Assembly (NCBI GenBank): GCA_017886375.1
Contig: JAGGNB010000155.1
Span: 1-43,761 of the forward strand
Origin: Octadecabacter sp.
GTDB lineage: Bacteria; Pseudomonadota; Alphaproteobacteria; Rhodobacterales; Rhodobacteraceae
Length of the DNA: 43,761 nt
Reading direction: 5' to 3'
Shown: positions 1 through 8,912 of the stretch, piece by piece
How positions within the stretch are numbered: the stretch's first letter is position 1
Layout: every line of letters starts with the position of its first letter
Notes under the pieces: generated by a model
Database searches by the model: none
Told to the model about the DNA's origin: nothing
The model's input: only the letters and a program-made list of their open reading frames with translations
Program-made: the position numbers and the translations under genes

Positions 1-1
1 C

Positions 2-292
2 AGTTATGACCAGTTTCGCGGCGGAATTGGCTATGCGCACGCGATGGAACACACCATCATCCTTGCGCCTGAGGCGTCGGGGCGGGGCGCGGGTCGGGAG
101 TTGATGCGGGCTTTGATGGATCATGCCCGCGCCGCGGACGTTCATACGCTTTGGGCTGGCGTCAGCGCTGAAAATTCCGCAGGTGTGGCGTTTCATAGCG
201 CGCTTGGGTTTGAAACCGTCGCGGTTCTGCCGGAAGTGGGCCGAAAATTTGATCGTTGGATGGATCTGGTTTTGATGCAAAAACGGCTCTGA
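2..292 (+). CDS. GNAT-family N-acetyltransferase, C-terminal part (5' end outside window)
   Basis: The reading frame is already open at base 2, so this is the 3' end of a gene that begins before the window; the first internal ATG at 44 is probably not the start. The visible residues carry the acetyl-CoA-binding core of GNAT enzymes (a run of Gly/Arg residues, GRGAGRELM, after an ILAPEASG strand) and the later [17 protein letters not shown] segment, which is typical of the phosphinothricin/methionine sulfoximine acetyltransferase (Pat) subgroup. Such enzymes move an acetyl group from acetyl-CoA to an amine. The substrate cannot be deduced from this fragment. A J-domain gene follows 31 bp downstream on the same strand. 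Confidence 0.85.
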   Translation, partial: SYDQFRGGIGYAHAMEHTIILAPEASGRGAGRELMRALMDHARAADVHTLWAGVSAENSAGVAFHSALGFETVAVLPEVGRKFDRWMDLVLMQKRL

Positions 293-323
293 CATCCAGC
301 GCACAATTGGTTAGAGTCACGCC

Positions 324-1010
324 ATGTCGATTTGGACCCGAATAACAGATGCGCTGTCTGCGCTGACCGCTGGCGAAAGCCTGTCGGATGTTTTTGCGAA
401 CCTGCGCACGCCGCCCGAACGCTCTGTCGCGTTTGCGATTGCGGTGATCGCCTTGGGCGCAAAAATGGCAAAGGCAGACGGACAGGTCACCCGCGATGAA
501 GTCGCCGCCTTTCGCGAAGTATTTACAATTCCCAAAGGCGAGGAAAAGAATGCAGGTCGCCTGTTCAACCTTGCCCGCACTGACGTCGCTGGGTTTGAGG
601 ATTATGCCCATAAAATCAAGACGATGTATGGGGATGATCGCACCGCGCCCTTTTGTGATTTGATGGAAGGGCTGTTTCATATTGCCCTTGCAGATGGCTA
701 TTATCACCCGGATGAGGATGCATTCCTGAACCGTGTGGCGCAAATTTTTGGGCTGCCCGATGTGCAATTCAAACGGCTGCGCGCGCAGTTCGTCCCTGAT
801 GCCGACCGCGATCCATATGATGTGTTGGGTGTCAGCCCAAACACGCCAATGGCAGACATGCGCAAGGCGTGGCGGCAATTGGTGCGCGATACACATCCTG
901 ACCGGATGATGGCGCGCGGGGTTCCGCAAGAAGCGGTGAAGATGGCCGAAAAAAGGATGGTTGCGATCAACCGCGCGTGGGACGAGATTAACGAACGTCA
1001 AAACGCGTGA
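324..1010 (+). CDS. TerB-domain / J-domain co-chaperone (DjlA-like)
   Basis: A 228-residue protein with two recognisable parts. Residues about 25-145 form an all-helical TerB-like region (AKMAKADGQVTRDE and ADGYYHPDEDAFL, the paired acidic motifs usual in TerB/DjlA). Residues about 163-228 are a J domain with the HPD signature at 191-193, which in this family stimulates the ATPase of DnaK. There is no N-terminal membrane segment like that of E. coli DjlA, so it is probably cytoplasmic. The start ATG at 324 is well placed and the stop overlaps the GTG start of the next gene (GTGA), suggesting translational coupling. DnaK as partner is inference from the family. Confidence 0.85.
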   Translation: MSIWTRITDALSALTAGESLSDVFANLRTPPERSVAFAIAVIALGAKMAKADGQVTRDEVAAFREVFTIPKGEEKNAGRLFNLARTDVAGFEDYAHKIKTMYGDDRTAPFCDLMEGLFHIALADGYYHPDEDAFLNRVAQIFGLPDVQFKRLRAQFVPDADRDPYDVLGVSPNTPMADMRKAWRQLVRDTHPDRMMARGVPQEAVKMAEKRMVAINRAWDEINERQNA

Positions 1011-2008
1011 AGATCGCCACCTATAATGTTGAATGGTTTTCGAACCTTTTCGACAATGCTGGGAATTTGTACGATGACGACCGCTGGTCGGGCCGCTGGG
1101 ATGTGACACGCGCGCAGCAGACTGCCGCGTTGGGCGCGGTTTTTGCGGCATTGGACGCAGATGGTATCATGGTCATCGAAGGGCCAGACAGCCACGCAAA
1201 GCGCGACGGCGCAGCAGCGCTTGAAGGGTTTGCCGCACGTTTCGGGCTCAGGGCGCGCAAGGCTATCATTGGCTATGTCAATGATACACAACAGGAAATT
1301 CTGTTTCTGTATGATCCCGATGTGTTAAATGTGCGCCACGATCCACGCGAAGATGGTGCGCCGCGTTTTGACGGCGCGATCAAGATGGATCTCGACGTGG
1401 ATGCGCAAGCCGAGGACGTCCATTGGTCCAAGCCTCCCCTCGAACTCGCCGTGACGCATACGTCTGGCACGGATTTCCGACTGATCGGCGTACATGCCAA
1501 ATCCAAAGCCCCCCACGGTGCAAAAACGGACGCCGAGGTCATGCGGATATCAATTGCAAACCGGCGCAAACAATTGGCGCAGTGCATCTGGTTGCGTCGG
1601 CGGGTCGAGGCACATCTGGCGGCAGGGGACAATTTGATCGTCTTGGGCGACTTTAATGACGGCCCTGGTTTGGATGAATACGAGAAATTGTTCGGACGGT
1701 CCGGGGTCGAAATTGTGCTGGGCGAAGGTGAGGGTGAGCAGTTGTTTGATCCGCATGCGCGCATGGCGTTGTCCCAGCGCATTGGTGCGGTGCCGGTGAC
1801 GGCGCGTTTCACAGTTGGTCCTGACAGGCGATTTTTGTCGGCCCTTCTGGATTACATCATGGTGTCGAAAGGCGTGCGGGCGATGGGCGCCGAATGGGCG
1901 ATCATGCACCCGTTTGATGACCCCAAATGCTTTGCTGACAAAGACCTGTGTGCGGCCTTGCTGGCAGCGTCTGATCATTTCCCCGTGGTGTTAGACATCC
2001 CGCTTTGA
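1007..2008 (+). CDS. Endonuclease/exonuclease/phosphatase family protein
   Basis: A 333-residue protein starting at a GTG that overlaps the preceding stop codon by 4 bases. It has the EEP fold hallmarks in order: KIATYNVEWF at the N terminus (metal-binding Asn), a VIEGPD strand where many relatives have the catalytic Glu, an IGVHAKSK segment, the GDFNDGPG motif near residue 215 (metal-binding Asp/Asn), and a C-terminal SDHFPVVLDIPL motif with the conserved Asp-His pair. EEP enzymes cleave phosphodiesters or phosphomonoesters in nucleic acids, phosphoinositides or sphingomyelin; the substrate here is not evident. No signal peptide is visible, so it is probably cytoplasmic. Confidence 0.85.
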   Translation: MKIATYNVEWFSNLFDNAGNLYDDDRWSGRWDVTRAQQTAALGAVFAALDADGIMVIEGPDSHAKRDGAAALEGFAARFGLRARKAIIGYVNDTQQEILFLYDPDVLNVRHDPREDGAPRFDGAIKMDLDVDAQAEDVHWSKPPLELAVTHTSGTDFRLIGVHAKSKAPHGAKTDAEVMRISIANRRKQLAQCIWLRRRVEAHLAAGDNLIVLGDFNDGPGLDEYEKLFGRSGVEIVLGEGEGEQLFDPHARMALSQRIGAVPVTARFTVGPDRRFLSALLDYIMVSKGVRAMGAEWAIMHPFDDPKCFADKDLCAALLAASDHFPVVLDIPL

Positions 2009-2044
2009 GTTGAGAATCCGGTTTGCGCGCTCTATATTGAGCGG

Positions 2045-2413
2045 ATGAAACATATTATCCTCGCGGCCTGCCTTGTCCTGCCATTGTCTGCATCCGCCCA
2101 AGACGAGAGCGAGATTGACGAGGGGTTTTCGTTGATGGAAGAGGGCGCAAAGCTGCTATTTCGTGGCATCTTCGCAGAGATGGAGCCTGCAATTGATGAT
2201 TTTTCTGAGCTGGCTGAAGAATTGCAGCCAGCGCTCGACATGCTGGCATCCGAGATGGGTCCGGCGTTTCTTGACCTGATACAAACCCTTGATTCCGTGC
2301 GCTATTATGAGCGACCGGAGATATTGCCGAACGGTGATATCATCATTCGCCGCAGCCCTGATGCGCCGCTATACAGTCCGCGCACCGATGATGGCGACAG
2401 TATCGACCTTTAG
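2045..2413 (+). CDS. Small secreted protein of unknown function
   Basis: A 122-residue protein with a clear Sec signal peptide (KHIILAACLVLPLSASAQ, cleavage probably after ASA). The mature part is strongly acidic and helical (runs of Glu with EEGAKLLFRGIF, EMEPAIDDFSELAEEL and LQPALDMLASEM) and ends with an ILPNGDIIIRR segment. Proteins of this pattern are common in Rhodobacteraceae and are often mislabelled as AAA+ ATPases; there is no P-loop here and I assign no function. It is convergent with the ppx-like gene: the two stop codons overlap at 2410-2413, leaving no room for a separate terminator. Confidence 0.75.
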   Translation: MKHIILAACLVLPLSASAQDESEIDEGFSLMEEGAKLLFRGIFAEMEPAIDDFSELAEELQPALDMLASEMGPAFLDLIQTLDSVRYYERPEILPNGDIIIRRSPDAPLYSPRTDDGDSIDL

Positions 2414-3978
2414 TCCGATTTTACGCGCCGCGCACCTTTGACCCGAACGGTAACGTCCGCCCCCAGCGACGCGGCGAGGGAGTCGAGGCGCGCGCGCGCG
2501 ACTTCACCAAACAGCGGCGACGCGGCCTCTTTGAGGATGAGTTCAAGCTGGCCGGATTTAGCGGAGTATTTCAATGTTCCGGGCTGTTCGTCCGCTTTGA
2601 TCCACAACATCGCGCCCAGCCGCATGGCTTTGCCCAAAACTTCGGCGCTGCGCTGATCATTCGGGTCCAGCAGACCGAACAGCGGTTCAAACCGCGAACC
2701 GTCACGTTTGTTGGTATAGCGGTGCAGCAACGCAATCCCGAGGAACACCCGTTCAGAATGTTTCAGCCCACCAAGGTTGGCGCGTGTCGCATTGTCAAAG
2801 ACGACTTCATGGCGGTAATCGGGATGCGCGCGCCAGCTGACATCATGCAGCAGGCAGGCGGCGCGGATGATGCGTTTGCGCTGCGCGCTGGCGCGGCCAA
2901 ACAACGGCATGACGAAATAATACAGCGTGCGCCCGAACCCCGGCAAACGGGCGTCTTTGGCTTCGGCAAATCGGCAGGCTTCGATCAGTGGATCACGTTC
3001 GCGCAGCTCAGCGGGCATTTGTTCGTACAACATGCCTTCGCGGATGCCGTAGCTGGAAATTGCAATGTCCTTGGGTTTGAACCGCGCCACTACGTCGCGC
3101 AACACATGGACCGCGTAGGGCACCAATGACATGCGGCTGTCTGATATGTTGCAGCGCGCGCGCAGATCCGACAGATCGCTTTGTTCTATGTATTTCAATG
3201 TCTTGGACACACGTCCCGGTGTCATCCGGTATTCGTGTAGCACCGTCAATGGATAGCCGCGGCGTTCCATATCAATGCGCGCAATCGCGCGCCAAGACCC
3301 GCCGACAAGAAACAACCGCTTGCCGGTTTCTTCGCCCATTTGGGTGAACAAATCAGCAACCGTGTCTTTGATAAAGGCACGGCGTTTCTTTTTGCTGGTC
3401 ATCTCACGCAATTTTAGCGGGCCAAGTCCGGAGGTGACACGGCGCCCGACGCGACCTTCAAGCAGGACAGCCAATTCCATCGACGACCCACCGATGTCGC
3501 AGACCAAACCGTAGCTGCCTGGCCAACCAAGCAAGACGCCTTGGGCTGACAATCGCGCTTCTTCCTGACCGTCGATCACCCAGATTTTCAGGCCCGTCTC
3601 GCGCAACACATCGTCGCGAAATTCAGGTCCGTCGTCGGCCTCGCGCACGGCAGCGGTCGCCACAGCGGTCAGCGGACCAATATCTAGCCCCTTGGCCAGC
3701 GCGACGAACCGGCGGATCGCGGACAATGCCCGCAGGCGGCCTTCGGGGTTCAAACGGCCCGTTTCGGCCATCCCCGCACCAAGACCAGCCATGATCTTTT
3801 CGTTGTAGAAATATGCGGGACTGCGCGCTGCACCGTCAAAAATCACCAGACGGACGGAGTTTGAACCGACGTCGATCACACCGACCCGCGACAGCGCGCG
3901 CGCTTTGGGATCGTTAAAGATCGGCCGCCCGAAGGGACCCCAATCAATCGTGTCGTCAGCGGTTTCGCGTGCGTCCAT
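2410..3978 (-). CDS. ppx: Ppx/GppA family exopolyphosphatase
   Basis: A 522-residue actin-fold phosphatase. The N terminus has the phosphate-1 motif (VGVIDVGSNSVRLVIFDG, about residues 32-49), then the VATAAVREADDG segment, the phosphate-2 loop CDIGGSSMELA and a GGSWRAIARID segment; the C-terminal half resembles the HD-like helical domain of long Ppx enzymes. The family removes terminal phosphate from polyphosphate or converts pppGpp to ppGpp. Its position 49 bp downstream of ppk1 on the same strand favours the polyphosphate role: kinase and phosphatase for the same polymer in one transcript. Family assignment is firm; the choice between Ppx and GppA activity is inferred from context. Confidence 0.9.
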   Translation of the reverse strand: MDARETADDTIDWGPFGRPIFNDPKARALSRVGVIDVGSNSVRLVIFDGAARSPAYFYNEKIMAGLGAGMAETGRLNPEGRLRALSAIRRFVALAKGLDIGPLTAVATAAVREADDGPEFRDDVLRETGLKIWVIDGQEEARLSAQGVLLGWPGSYGLVCDIGGSSMELAVLLEGRVGRRVTSGLGPLKLREMTSKKKRRAFIKDTVADLFTQMGEETGKRLFLVGGSWRAIARIDMERRGYPLTVLHEYRMTPGRVSKTLKYIEQSDLSDLRARCNISDSRMSLVPYAVHVLRDVVARFKPKDIAISSYGIREGMLYEQMPAELRERDPLIEACRFAEAKDARLPGFGRTLYYFVMPLFGRASAQRKRIIRAACLLHDVSWRAHPDYRHEVVFDNATRANLGGLKHSERVFLGIALLHRYTNKRDGSRFEPLFGLLDPNDQRSAEVLGKAMRLGAMLWIKADEQPGTLKYSAKSGQLELILKEAASPLFGEVARARLDSLAASLGADVTVRVKGARRVKSD

Positions 3979-4027
3979 TCTCGTCCCCTGTCGCTAGTCT
4001 CGACCATGGCCAGCGGCCAAAGTCGAG

Positions 4028-6211
4028 TCAATCAGGCGTCTGCTTATCTTCTGTATGCGTAAGCTGTGGCACGTCGGACGCACCGGCAGATCCGCGCCCT
4101 GATAAAGACGGGTTTTCCATGAAAAAGCGGTGGCAATTAAACGCAAATGTCCCGTCTTCAACATCTGCGCGTTTGAAACTGCCGTCCGGTCCCATGATCC
4201 AGCTTTGCGCCACATCCGCGAGGTTTGCGGCCATGATCTGGCTGACAATCTGGGCTTTGACGGTGTTGTTGGTGATTTCAACGAGGGTTTCGACCCGCCG
4301 GTTCAAATTCCGGCTCATCCAGTCAGCGGAAGATATGAAAACGCGGGACTTTTTTGCCGGCAATCCGTAGCCGTTGCCAAAACACACGACCCGCGAATGT
4401 TCCAAGAACCGGCCAACGATGGATTTGACGCGGATGTTCTCGCTTAGGCCCTTAATTCCGGGACGTAACCCGCAAATACCGCGCACAATAAGGCTGATTT
4501 TCACGCCTGCTTGGGATGCTGCATAAAGCGCGTCAATCACGTCGGGTTCAACGAGGCTGTTCATTTTGGCCCAGATTGTCGCGGGCTTTCCGGCAGCTGC
4601 GTGGTCTGCCTCAGCCGCGATCAGATCGAGCAGTTTTTTCTTTAATGTCAGCGGCGAAATTGACAGGTTTTCGAGGTTTTCTGGCTGTACATATCCCGAC
4701 AGGTAGTTGAACACCTTTGTGGCATCGCGCCCAAGGGCTGCGTCACAAGTGAATAAAGACAGATCGGTATAAATACGGGCGGTGATCGGGTGGTAATTGC
4801 CGGTGCCGTAATGGGTATAGGTGACCAGCTCGTCTCCCTCACGCCGCACCACAGTCGATATTTTTGCGTGTGTTTTCAGATCCATGAACCCGTACACCAC
4901 ATGCGCGCCTGCGCGTTCCAGACGGCGAGACTGGCGAATGTTGGCCGCCTCGTCAAAGCGCGCTTTAAGCTCAACCAGCGCCGTTACAGACTTTCCGTCT
5001 TCAGCCGCTTCGCACAGGGCTTCGACGATTGGAGATTGTTTGGACGTGCGATACAGCGTCTGTTTGATCGCCACAACGTCAGGGTCACGCGCCGCCTGTT
5101 TAAGGAACCGCACAACCATATCAAACGTCTCATAGGGGTGGTGCAGAAGCATGTCTTTTTGGCGAATTGCCGCGAACATATCGCCGTCGTGGTCTTGCAC
5201 GCGTTCAGGAACCCGCGGCGCAAAAGGCGGCCACAAAAGGTCGGCGCGCGCGTCGATTACCAGTTCCTTGATGTCGGCCATGCCGATGACGCCGTCAATT
5301 TCCACAACTTCGTCTTCGGTCACGTGCAGTTCTTGCATGATCAAGCTGCGCAACCCCTTGGGTGCGTTGGCCGACACGCGCATGCTGACGACTTCACCAC
5401 GGCGGCGGCGTTTCAGGGCGACTTCAAATTCGCGCACAAGGTCTTCGGCTTCGTCTTCAACTTCAAGATCGCTGTCGCGCAACAGGCGGAAGGCGCAGGA
5501 ACCTTTGACCTTGTAGCCTGGGAACAGTCCATCAAGGTTGTCCATGAGCAGTTCTTCGAGCGGGAGGAACCGGTGACCATCCTCGGATGGGCAGGCGATA
5601 TAGCGATCAATCTGCGCCGGAACAGGCAGCAAGGCGCGCAGCGCGCGTTTGTCTTTCTTGCGTTCCAGTTCCAGCGCCAGTGCGAAACCTTCGTTGGGCA
5701 AAAACGGAAACGGGTGCGCGGGGTCGATGGCAAGCGGCGACAACACGGGGAACACTTGGCGAAAGAAAATGTCTTTCAGGTAGGTGCGGTCATCAACGGA
5801 TAGATCATCGCGTGTTAGAATGGTGATGTTTTCACGTTCCATTTCGCGGTGTAGGTCGATGAAAACACGTTGTTGGTTGGCAAGCAGGCTGCGGGTGTTC
5901 TGATCGATCAGCGTCAATTGTTCGGCGGGGGTCAGGCCGTCCATCGACGGTGTGGTATTTCCCGCATGGGCCAGTTCGCGCAAGCCAGCGACGCGAACGG
6001 TGTAAAATTCATCCAAATTTGTGGCTGAAATGGACAGGAACCTGACCCGTTCCAACAACGGCACACGCGGATTTTCAGCTTCTTCCAGCACACGCCAATT
6101 GAATCCCAGCCAGCTGAGTTCGCGGTTAAAGAACCGTGCGGGGCCGGTCATATCGCCGTCGACCATTTGTGGTTCGGTGAAATCAGCCTTTAGAAAATCT
6201 GCCTGTGTCAT
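4028..6211 (-). CDS. ppk1: Polyphosphate kinase 1
   Basis: A 727-residue protein with the full PPK1 layout: N-terminal helical domain starting at FFNRELSWLGFNWRVL, head domain, and two phospholipase D-like catalytic domains. The segment KTHAKIS contains His448, the likely phosphohistidine (equivalent to His435 in E. coli), followed by HYGTGNYHPITARIYTDLS, the most conserved PPK1 block; the second domain has RGICGLRPGI and SSADWMSRNLNRRVE. It reversibly makes inorganic polyphosphate from ATP. I place the start at ATG 6211 rather than TTG 6214. It lies between hdaA (36 bp upstream) and the ppx-like gene (49 bp downstream). Confidence 0.95.
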   Translation of the reverse strand: MTQADFLKADFTEPQMVDGDMTGPARFFNRELSWLGFNWRVLEEAENPRVPLLERVRFLSISATNLDEFYTVRVAGLRELAHAGNTTPSMDGLTPAEQLTLIDQNTRSLLANQQRVFIDLHREMERENITILTRDDLSVDDRTYLKDIFFRQVFPVLSPLAIDPAHPFPFLPNEGFALALELERKKDKRALRALLPVPAQIDRYIACPSEDGHRFLPLEELLMDNLDGLFPGYKVKGSCAFRLLRDSDLEVEDEAEDLVREFEVALKRRRRGEVVSMRVSANAPKGLRSLIMQELHVTEDEVVEIDGVIGMADIKELVIDARADLLWPPFAPRVPERVQDHDGDMFAAIRQKDMLLHHPYETFDMVVRFLKQAARDPDVVAIKQTLYRTSKQSPIVEALCEAAEDGKSVTALVELKARFDEAANIRQSRRLERAGAHVVYGFMDLKTHAKISTVVRREGDELVTYTHYGTGNYHPITARIYTDLSLFTCDAALGRDATKVFNYLSGYVQPENLENLSISPLTLKKKLLDLIAAEADHAAAGKPATIWAKMNSLVEPDVIDALYAASQAGVKISLIVRGICGLRPGIKGLSENIRVKSIVGRFLEHSRVVCFGNGYGLPAKKSRVFISSADWMSRNLNRRVETLVEITNNTVKAQIVSQIMAANLADVAQSWIMGPDGSFKRADVEDGTFAFNCHRFFMENPSLSGRGSAGASDVPQLTHTEDKQTPD

Positions 6212-6250
6212 CAATGCACTATACTTTGGGAATAAGACGGGAAGGTGACA

Positions 6251-6922
6251 CTATCCCTCATCAGGGGGCATGCTGTCCAGCACTGCGCGCACAAAGGGCC
6301 GTGTCAGGGGTTTGGATTGGGCCAGAGCCTCGCTGTCCAAGGTGTCTACGGTCCTGCGAACAGCGTTGAAGGACCGCGGCAAGTGTTTCATCAAAAAGGC
6401 CATCGCATTAGGTGTCGGCGCAAGCTGGCGATCTGCGAAGTGTTTCAAGAGGACGGCCGTCAGCAGTGGATCATCAGGATCGTCAATCGTAACGGATGTG
6501 ATTGTCGACAGGCGGCTGGCCAAATCGGGCAGGGCGATGTCCCAGCGGGCAGGGGGCAATCGAGAGGTGATCAGCAGGAAAAATCCCGCGCGAGACAAGG
6601 CATTGTAGACATGAAACAGCCATTCTTCGCCATCCGTGCGCAGCGCGTCACCATCCTCAAGCACAACATTGCTGTTCGGCAAATCCGTATCAGCGCGAAC
6701 GTCTTTGGCGTTTATGATTGTTGCGCTGCTTTGGGCGGCAAACACCCGCGCGAGGTGGGTTTTGCCTGACCCTGCAGGCCCGATGATTGCGAGATTGTTG
6801 TTAGACCACGTTTGTGGGGTCTGCATCAGCGCATAGGCCAGCGTGTTTGCGTCCGACACAAAGAAATCTGCCGCACCCAGCCGCACATTTGTGGGCAGAT
6901 CAAAGGCCAGTTGACGTGCCAT
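6251..6922 (-). CDS. hdaA: DnaA-related replication regulator HdaA
   Basis: A 223-residue DnaA-like AAA+ protein without the DNA-binding domain IV. It begins MARQLAFDLP, a short N-terminal peptide with the QL.F beta-clamp-binding pattern seen in Hda/HdaA, and has a Walker A motif at about residues 48-55 (GPAGSGKT). In Caulobacter and relatives HdaA works with the DNA polymerase clamp to stimulate ATP hydrolysis by DnaA after initiation. The frame is open further upstream, but the ATG at 6922 fits the family start and lies one base after the TAA of the permease gene, implying translational coupling. The clamp-motif reading is from sequence; the role is from the family. Confidence 0.88.
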   Translation of the reverse strand: MARQLAFDLPTNVRLGAADFFVSDANTLAYALMQTPQTWSNNNLAIIGPAGSGKTHLARVFAAQSSATIINAKDVRADTDLPNSNVVLEDGDALRTDGEEWLFHVYNALSRAGFFLLITSRLPPARWDIALPDLASRLSTITSVTIDDPDDPLLTAVLLKHFADRQLAPTPNAMAFLMKHLPRSFNAVRRTVDTLDSEALAQSKPLTRPFVRAVLDSMPPDEG

Positions 6923-6923
6923 G

Positions 6924-8051
6924 TTAGCCGTCTTTCCCGACATGGCCCTTATACAACTGCCCCGACTTGTATTCCGCAATCAAAAACCGCGCGACCACGC
7001 CAATGACAGCCGCCACCGGAACGGCAACCAACATCCCAACAAACCCAAGCAAGCTGCCAAAGACCGAAAGCGCGAGGATCAGCCAAACAGGGTGCAAACC
7101 GACAGAATTCCCAACCAGTTTCGGGGTCAGAATGTTGCCTTCAAAGAATTGTCCAAAGGCGAAAACCCCAGCGACGATGCCGATGCGCAGCCAGTTCACG
7201 CCAAATTGCACGGTTTCGCCGTCAATAATTTCTGTGCCGCCCCACCATTGGAACAGGGCAAGGCCAATCGCCAACACACCACCGACCAATGCGCCGATGT
7301 AGGGGATAAACGAAATCAACCCTGCGATAAATCCGACGATGAGGCCGAAATTCAGCCCCGCAATCATCAAGGCGATAGCGTAATATGTGCCCAAGATCAC
7401 GCAGACGGTGCCCTGACCACGGATGAAAGACGCCAATGTGCGATCAATTTGGCGGGCGAGGTCACGCACGGTTTCCTGGTGATCGCGCGGCAATAGATTG
7501 TCGACTTGCGCCACCATGCGATCCCAATCCATCAGCATGTAAAACGTCACAACAGGCACAATGACCAGTAAGACAACCACGTTGATAAGCCCCTGCGCAG
7601 AGCTGAGCAAAGCCGCCACAAGATCGCCACCGCGCGACTGGACCGCGTTGCCCAGTGACGTGATCTGATCCAGCATAAATGTACCGTCCAGATCCAAATT
7701 CGGGAATCGACCTGACAGCCATTCTTTGAGGCTAACCCAGGTCTGCGGCAAGTCTTGGATGATCTCACCGATCGTGCTGATAAGCTGGCCCAACTGCCCG
7801 ATGAGCGTCGGGACCACGAGCAAGAACAGCAAGAAGAAGATCAAAATACCCGACAATGTAATGACGACGGTGGCCATAACGCGGCTCAGACCCCACTTTT
7901 CCAAACGGTCCGCAATCGGGTCAAGAAAATACGCAATCACACTACCCAAGATAAACGGGGTTAGCACGGCGCCCAACGCCCAGAGCAGAAAGACGAAGAC
8001 TGCGGCGGCGATACCCCAGTACTGGAACTGTTTTTGTGACGGTAGGGCCAT
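6924..8051 (-). CDS. AI-2E/PerM family membrane permease
   Basis: A 375-residue polytopic membrane protein of the AI-2E transporter (PerM/TqsA) family. Hydrophobic segments are plain at the N terminus (YWGIAAAVFVFLLWALGAV), in the GILIFFLLFLLVVPTLIG stretch, in VVVLLVIVPVVTFYMLMD and repeatedly in the C-terminal third, with the family motif GLIVGFIAGLISFIPYIGAL. I take ATG 8051 as start because residues upstream of it in the open frame are not membrane-like and run through the terminator at 8108-8138. It is the first gene of the perM-hdaA-ppk1-ppx run. Transported substrate is unknown; relatives export quorum signals, ions or nothing known. Confidence 0.88.
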   Translation of the reverse strand: MALPSQKQFQYWGIAAAVFVFLLWALGAVLTPFILGSVIAYFLDPIADRLEKWGLSRVMATVVITLSGILIFFLLFLLVVPTLIGQLGQLISTIGEIIQDLPQTWVSLKEWLSGRFPNLDLDGTFMLDQITSLGNAVQSRGGDLVAALLSSAQGLINVVVLLVIVPVVTFYMLMDWDRMVAQVDNLLPRDHQETVRDLARQIDRTLASFIRGQGTVCVILGTYYAIALMIAGLNFGLIVGFIAGLISFIPYIGALVGGVLAIGLALFQWWGGTEIIDGETVQFGVNWLRIGIVAGVFAFGQFFEGNILTPKLVGNSVGLHPVWLILALSVFGSLLGFVGMLVAVPVAAVIGVVARFLIAEYKSGQLYKGHVGKDG

Positions 8052-8107
8052 AATGTCTCTCTCGCGTTTGCCCCACCTATTTGGCGCAGCCTTGGCGCGT
8101 TTGCAAC

Positions 8108-8138
8108 AAAAAGGCCCCATGCATTTTTGCACGGGGCC
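8108..8138 (-). terminator. Rho-independent terminator downstream of the fasciclin gene
   Basis: On the minus strand an 11-bp stem (GGCCCCGTGCA paired with TGCATGGGGCC, one G-U pair) with an AAAA loop is followed by TTTTTG. It lies about 80 bp past the stop of the fasciclin gene and just upstream of the perM start, so it insulates the downstream operon. Confidence 0.85.
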
Positions 8139-8181
8139 CAAATGGCGTTTTACTTAAACGCAAGCGGTGTTGGCCGCCAAA

Positions 8182-8240
8182 CTTAGTGGCACGCAGGACG
8201 CGTGCCGCACCTAGCTTAGTGGCACGCAGGACGCGTGCCG
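8182..8240. repeat. Tandem 26-bp repeat with internal hairpin at the 3' end of the fasciclin gene
   Basis: The 26 bases at 8182-8207 are repeated exactly at 8215-8240, a 33-bp period. Each copy contains the inverted repeat GGCACGC-AGGAC-GCGTGCC. The copy at 8215-8240 includes the last codons and stop of the fasciclin gene (coding GTRPACH then TAA on the minus strand); the other copy lies just past the stop, in the same frame. It therefore looks like an in-frame 33-bp duplication of the gene's end, with the duplicated stop making the extra copy untranslated. Confidence 0.9.
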
Positions 8241-8728
8241 GGCAGCAGGACTTTGTCGATCACATGGATGACGCCGTTGTCAGCTTCGATGTTTGCAATA
8301 ATAACGGTTGCCATTTCGCCGGTACCGTCTGCGATTGTGACGCCGCCGTCAGCAGACGTGATGCACAGACGCTCTGCCTCATTGATTGGCTTGAAGTAGT
8401 TGGAACCTGCGGGGAAATCACCAGCCATCAGGACGCGATCATCTACGTGGTACAACAAGATGTCGGTCAGTTGGCCTTTGTTTTCTGGCAACAATAGCGT
8501 TTCGACCGTGCCCTCTGGCAGGGCGTCAAAGGCCGCATTGACGGGCGCGTAAACAGTGAAAGCGCCGGGGCCTGCCAGCGTGTCAGCCAAGCCTGCCGCA
8601 GTCACTGCCGCGACCAGAGTCGTGAAGCGTTCATCGCCGGCCGCGATTTCTGTAATGGACTGGGCAGAAACGGCTGCTCCAGCAATCGCGAACGTGGCCG
8701 CAGCGGCCATTGTTTTCAGATGTATCAT
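8216..8728 (-). CDS. Secreted fasciclin (FAS1) domain protein
   Basis: A 170-residue protein with a Sec signal peptide (KTMAAAATFAIAGAAVSAQ) followed by a single FAS1 domain. The two conserved FAS1 blocks are visible: FTVYAPVNAAFDALPEG (H1) and, near the end, NGVIHVIDKVLLPG (H2), with LLYHVDDRVLMAGDF between them. FAS1 proteins are extracellular or periplasmic adhesion/stress proteins. Two cysteines occur, one in RLCITSADGG and one three residues from the end (RPACH). A good ribosome-binding site (AAAGGA) precedes ATG 8728. It is divergent from proS, with about 180 bp between the starts. The stop region is duplicated downstream. Confidence 0.92.
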   Translation of the reverse strand: MIHLKTMAAAATFAIAGAAVSAQSITEIAAGDERFTTLVAAVTAAGLADTLAGPGAFTVYAPVNAAFDALPEGTVETLLLPENKGQLTDILLYHVDDRVLMAGDFPAGSNYFKPINEAERLCITSADGGVTIADGTGEMATVIIANIEADNGVIHVIDKVLLPGTRPACH

Positions 8729-8912
8729 GTCAGTATCCTTTTTGTTTTTGCGTTGTGATCAGGGATACGGTGCGTATTTGACTTTAGGTCACGTCCTTAA
8801 CGCCACTGTGATAGGCCGAAATATTTGATCCAAACGCGAACGTAGCGCGTGCGACTTGCCCTTGCACGGGTGTCTGTTAGACGTCCTTGAACCATATTTG
8901 AAAGTGATCCCC

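Noticed and set aside
162-1151. 329-codon open frame on the minus strand
   Set aside because: It is antisense to the J-domain gene and its neighbours, with arginine/histidine-rich composition and no domain; it is a GC-driven shadow.
4790-5803. 337-codon open frame on the plus strand
   Set aside because: Fully antisense to ppk1; rich in His/Phe/Arg and without motifs.
8234-8244. TGCCGGGCA next to a hairpin in the fasciclin gene, resembling the double-hairpin inserts
   Set aside because: It is part of the conserved LLPG coding end of the FAS1 domain, lacks the CCTCTC lead and does not interrupt the frame.
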